In this document: piece after piece, positions 63,022 through 64,000 of the stretch
How the letters are laid out: each line of letters opens with the position of its first letter
How positions within the stretch are numbered: the first letter of the stretch is position 1
Assembly (NCBI GenBank): GCA_036504735.1
Contig: DASXUQ010000005.1
Span: 465,377-529,376, forward strand
DNA: 64,000 nt
Origin: a bacterium
Lineage (GTDB): Bacteria > Electryoneota > RPQS01
Reading direction: 5' to 3'
Position numbers and translations under genes: made by a program
The notes under the pieces: model-generated
Seen by the model: only the letters and a program-made list of their open reading frames with translations
Told to the model about the DNA's origin: nothing
The model's database searches: none

Positions 63022-63050
63022 TTGCTTCAATGAGCCGAAATTGCTAAATT
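63022..63050 (+). promoter_or_regulatory. Promoter of tatA
   Basis: TTGCTT, a 17-bp spacer and TAAATT lie 32 bp upstream of the ATG at 63083. The -10 has the same GCTAAATT context as the EEP-gene promoter. Confidence 0.6.
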
Positions 63051-63082
63051 TAGAATAAGCGTTACTTTTAGTGGGGCAGGCC

Positions 63083-63259
63083 ATGCGTCTCGGTTGGGTT
63101 GAGATAGTACTCATTGTGGCCATAATATTGCTACTTTTTGGTGGGAAGAAGATCCCTGAACTGATGCGCGGGTTAGGACAAGGCACCCGGGAGTTCAAGG
63201 AAGGACTTCGCGGCGAAGATAGCAAGAAAGACGACACAAAGGGCAATGACAAGCCGTAG
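63083..63259 (+). CDS. tatA: Twin-arginine translocation protein TatA/E
   Basis: The protein has 58 residues from the ATG at 63083; a GTG four codons upstream is possible. A single short membrane helix ([16 protein letters not shown]) is followed by [20 protein letters not shown], the amphipathic helix with the FG-hinge motif of TatA, and a charged tail. It forms the pore-like component for folded proteins. tatB/tatC are not in the window. Confidence 0.95.
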   Translation: MRLGWVEIVLIVAIILLLFGGKKIPELMRGLGQGTREFKEGLRGEDSKKDDTKGNDKP

Positions 63260-63315
63260 CTGAAGTCTGATTCGGGTCACGGGGACAAAAAAGCGACCTG
63301 AATAGGCAGAGTAAC

Positions 63316-63344
63316 TTGACTTTGGGCTGCGGACAATGTATATT
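63316..63344 (+). promoter_or_regulatory. Promoter of the HTH-receiver gene
   Basis: TTGACT, a 17-bp spacer and TATATT, close to consensus. The start point falls within an inverted repeat, ACTATA-GTTAA-TATAGT (63347-63363), a likely operator just before the ATG at 63368. Confidence 0.75.
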
Positions 63345-63367
63345 GCACTATAGTTAATATAGTCACG

Positions 63368-63955
63368 ATGTCCACAACGAAATTGGTCATGAGCGACGGA
63401 AAATTCTATTCCTCCAAGGAGGTCTGTGAGCAACTCCAGATCTCGAAATCTACTTTGTTCAAGTGGGAACGTGAAGGGCTAATCACAAAGGTCCGCAGGG
63501 ACTGGCGTGGATGGCGCTTGTACGATCTGCATAATCTTGAAGAGATCAAAGTAAACATTGAAAAGCAGAGGCTTGCTGAGACTGGCCCTCGTTCACGTAC
63601 TGTCTTGGTGGTAGATGACGATACAATGATCCTCCAGGTCATGGCAGACCTTCTGCATGCTGCCGGACACGAGGTTCTGACGGCAACTACGGGCGACGAG
63701 GCCGTCCGGCTTCATGCGGACAAGGCCCCGGCACTTACTTTCCTTGATGTCAAATTGCGCGGGAAGAGCGGAATCGATGTGTTCCGTGAGATCCGTGCGG
63801 TCGATCCGCAGGCCACCGTGGTCATTCTTACGGGCTATCCGAAGATTGAGGACACGGTGCAGGTGATCAAGGAAGGTGCCTACAACTACCTTACAAAACC
63901 CATCAAAACCGAAGAGTTGCTCGCGATGGTCGAGGAGGTACTCGGTCCATCCTGA
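63368..63955 (+). CDS. MerR-like HTH fused to a response-regulator receiver domain
   Basis: The protein has 195 residues. An N-terminal winged helix of the MerR/HTH_17 type (FYSSKEVCEQLQISKSTLFK, wing RRDWRGWRLYDL) covers about 12-62. A linker leads to a CheY-like receiver domain (about 78-194). All receiver landmarks are present: Asp pair in VVDDDT, phospho-acceptor Asp in LTFLDVKL, Thr in VILTGYP and Lys in LTKPIKT. In most response regulators the receiver comes first and the DNA-binding domain last; here the order is reversed. No kinase gene is in the window. The inverted repeat at its promoter suggests autoregulation. Confidence 0.9.
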   Translation: MSTTKLVMSDGKFYSSKEVCEQLQISKSTLFKWEREGLITKVRRDWRGWRLYDLHNLEEIKVNIEKQRLAETGPRSRTVLVVDDDTMILQVMADLLHAAGHEVLTATTGDEAVRLHADKAPALTFLDVKLRGKSGIDVFREIRAVDPQATVVILTGYPKIEDTVQVIKEGAYNYLTKPIKTEELLAMVEEVLGPS

Positions 63956-64000
63956 GCAGGTGATTTTACGGACTACCAGTCTTGAAGATGAGCCCTTTCT

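Overview
The window looks like a chromosome segment of an uncultured bacterium of the FCB (Fibrobacterota-Chlorobiota-Bacteroidota) superphylum, from a candidate phylum rather than classical Bacteroidota. Four large proteins (at 7996-9981, 33347-39565, 39593-41116 and 52210-56496) end in a type IX secretion (T9SS) C-terminal sorting domain with the hallmark N-x-PNPFN and G-[VL]-Y motifs, and there is a large TonB receptor. Promoters are of ordinary sigma-70 shape (TTGAC-N17-TATATT or TAAATT), and many genes have clear Shine-Dalgarno sites, which is not the Bacteroidota pattern. The species cannot be named from this sequence.

Layout. 1-18.7 kb (mostly minus strand): a truncated TonB receptor, a clostripain-fold lipoprotein that has lost both catalytic residues, initiator tRNA-fMet, an operon reading M1 peptidase - ppdK - yigZ - corC, a gingipain-like C25 protease, a cold-shock protein, a gamma-carbonic-anhydrase-like protein and a CapA/PKD lipoprotein. 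19-24 kb (plus): AMP nucleosidase, a POT-like transporter with a large inserted domain, and Xaa-Pro aminopeptidase. 24-31.2 kb: an LTA4-hydrolase-like M1 peptidase, an AT-rich gap, and a 1,562-residue metalloprotease with six tandem domains. Peptide breakdown and uptake is a clear theme of the host genes.

31.3-49.6 kb: an integrative element of about 18.2 kb in a tRNA-Gly(CCC) gene, bounded by a 47-bp direct repeat of the tRNA 3' half with one mismatch. All genes run on the minus strand: integrase, an excisionase-like protein, a ribbon-helix-helix-like regulator, two large T9SS-sorted surface proteins as cargo, several genes without recognised relatives, a DnaB helicase with a replisome-organiser-like partner and a free-standing DnaB-N-like protein, and a 494-residue unknown gene at the tRNA end. 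No capsid, portal, tail, convincing terminase or conjugation gene was recognised. It resembles a phage-satellite-type or other replicative integrative island carrying T9SS cargo. It also has a shared operator-like motif, face-to-face promoters and an attenuator-like leader before the cargo operon. This is the most promising candidate for an undescribed system here.

49.7-60.1 kb (minus): a tightly packed operon of hsp20 - lon - comF - S8 subtilase (T9SS cargo) - coaE - S9 peptidase, behind one strong promoter that carries an inverted repeat. 60.3-64 kb (plus): a secreted EEP-family nuclease or phosphatase, TatA, and a regulator with a MerR-like HTH fused ahead of a receiver domain, whose promoter carries an inverted repeat.
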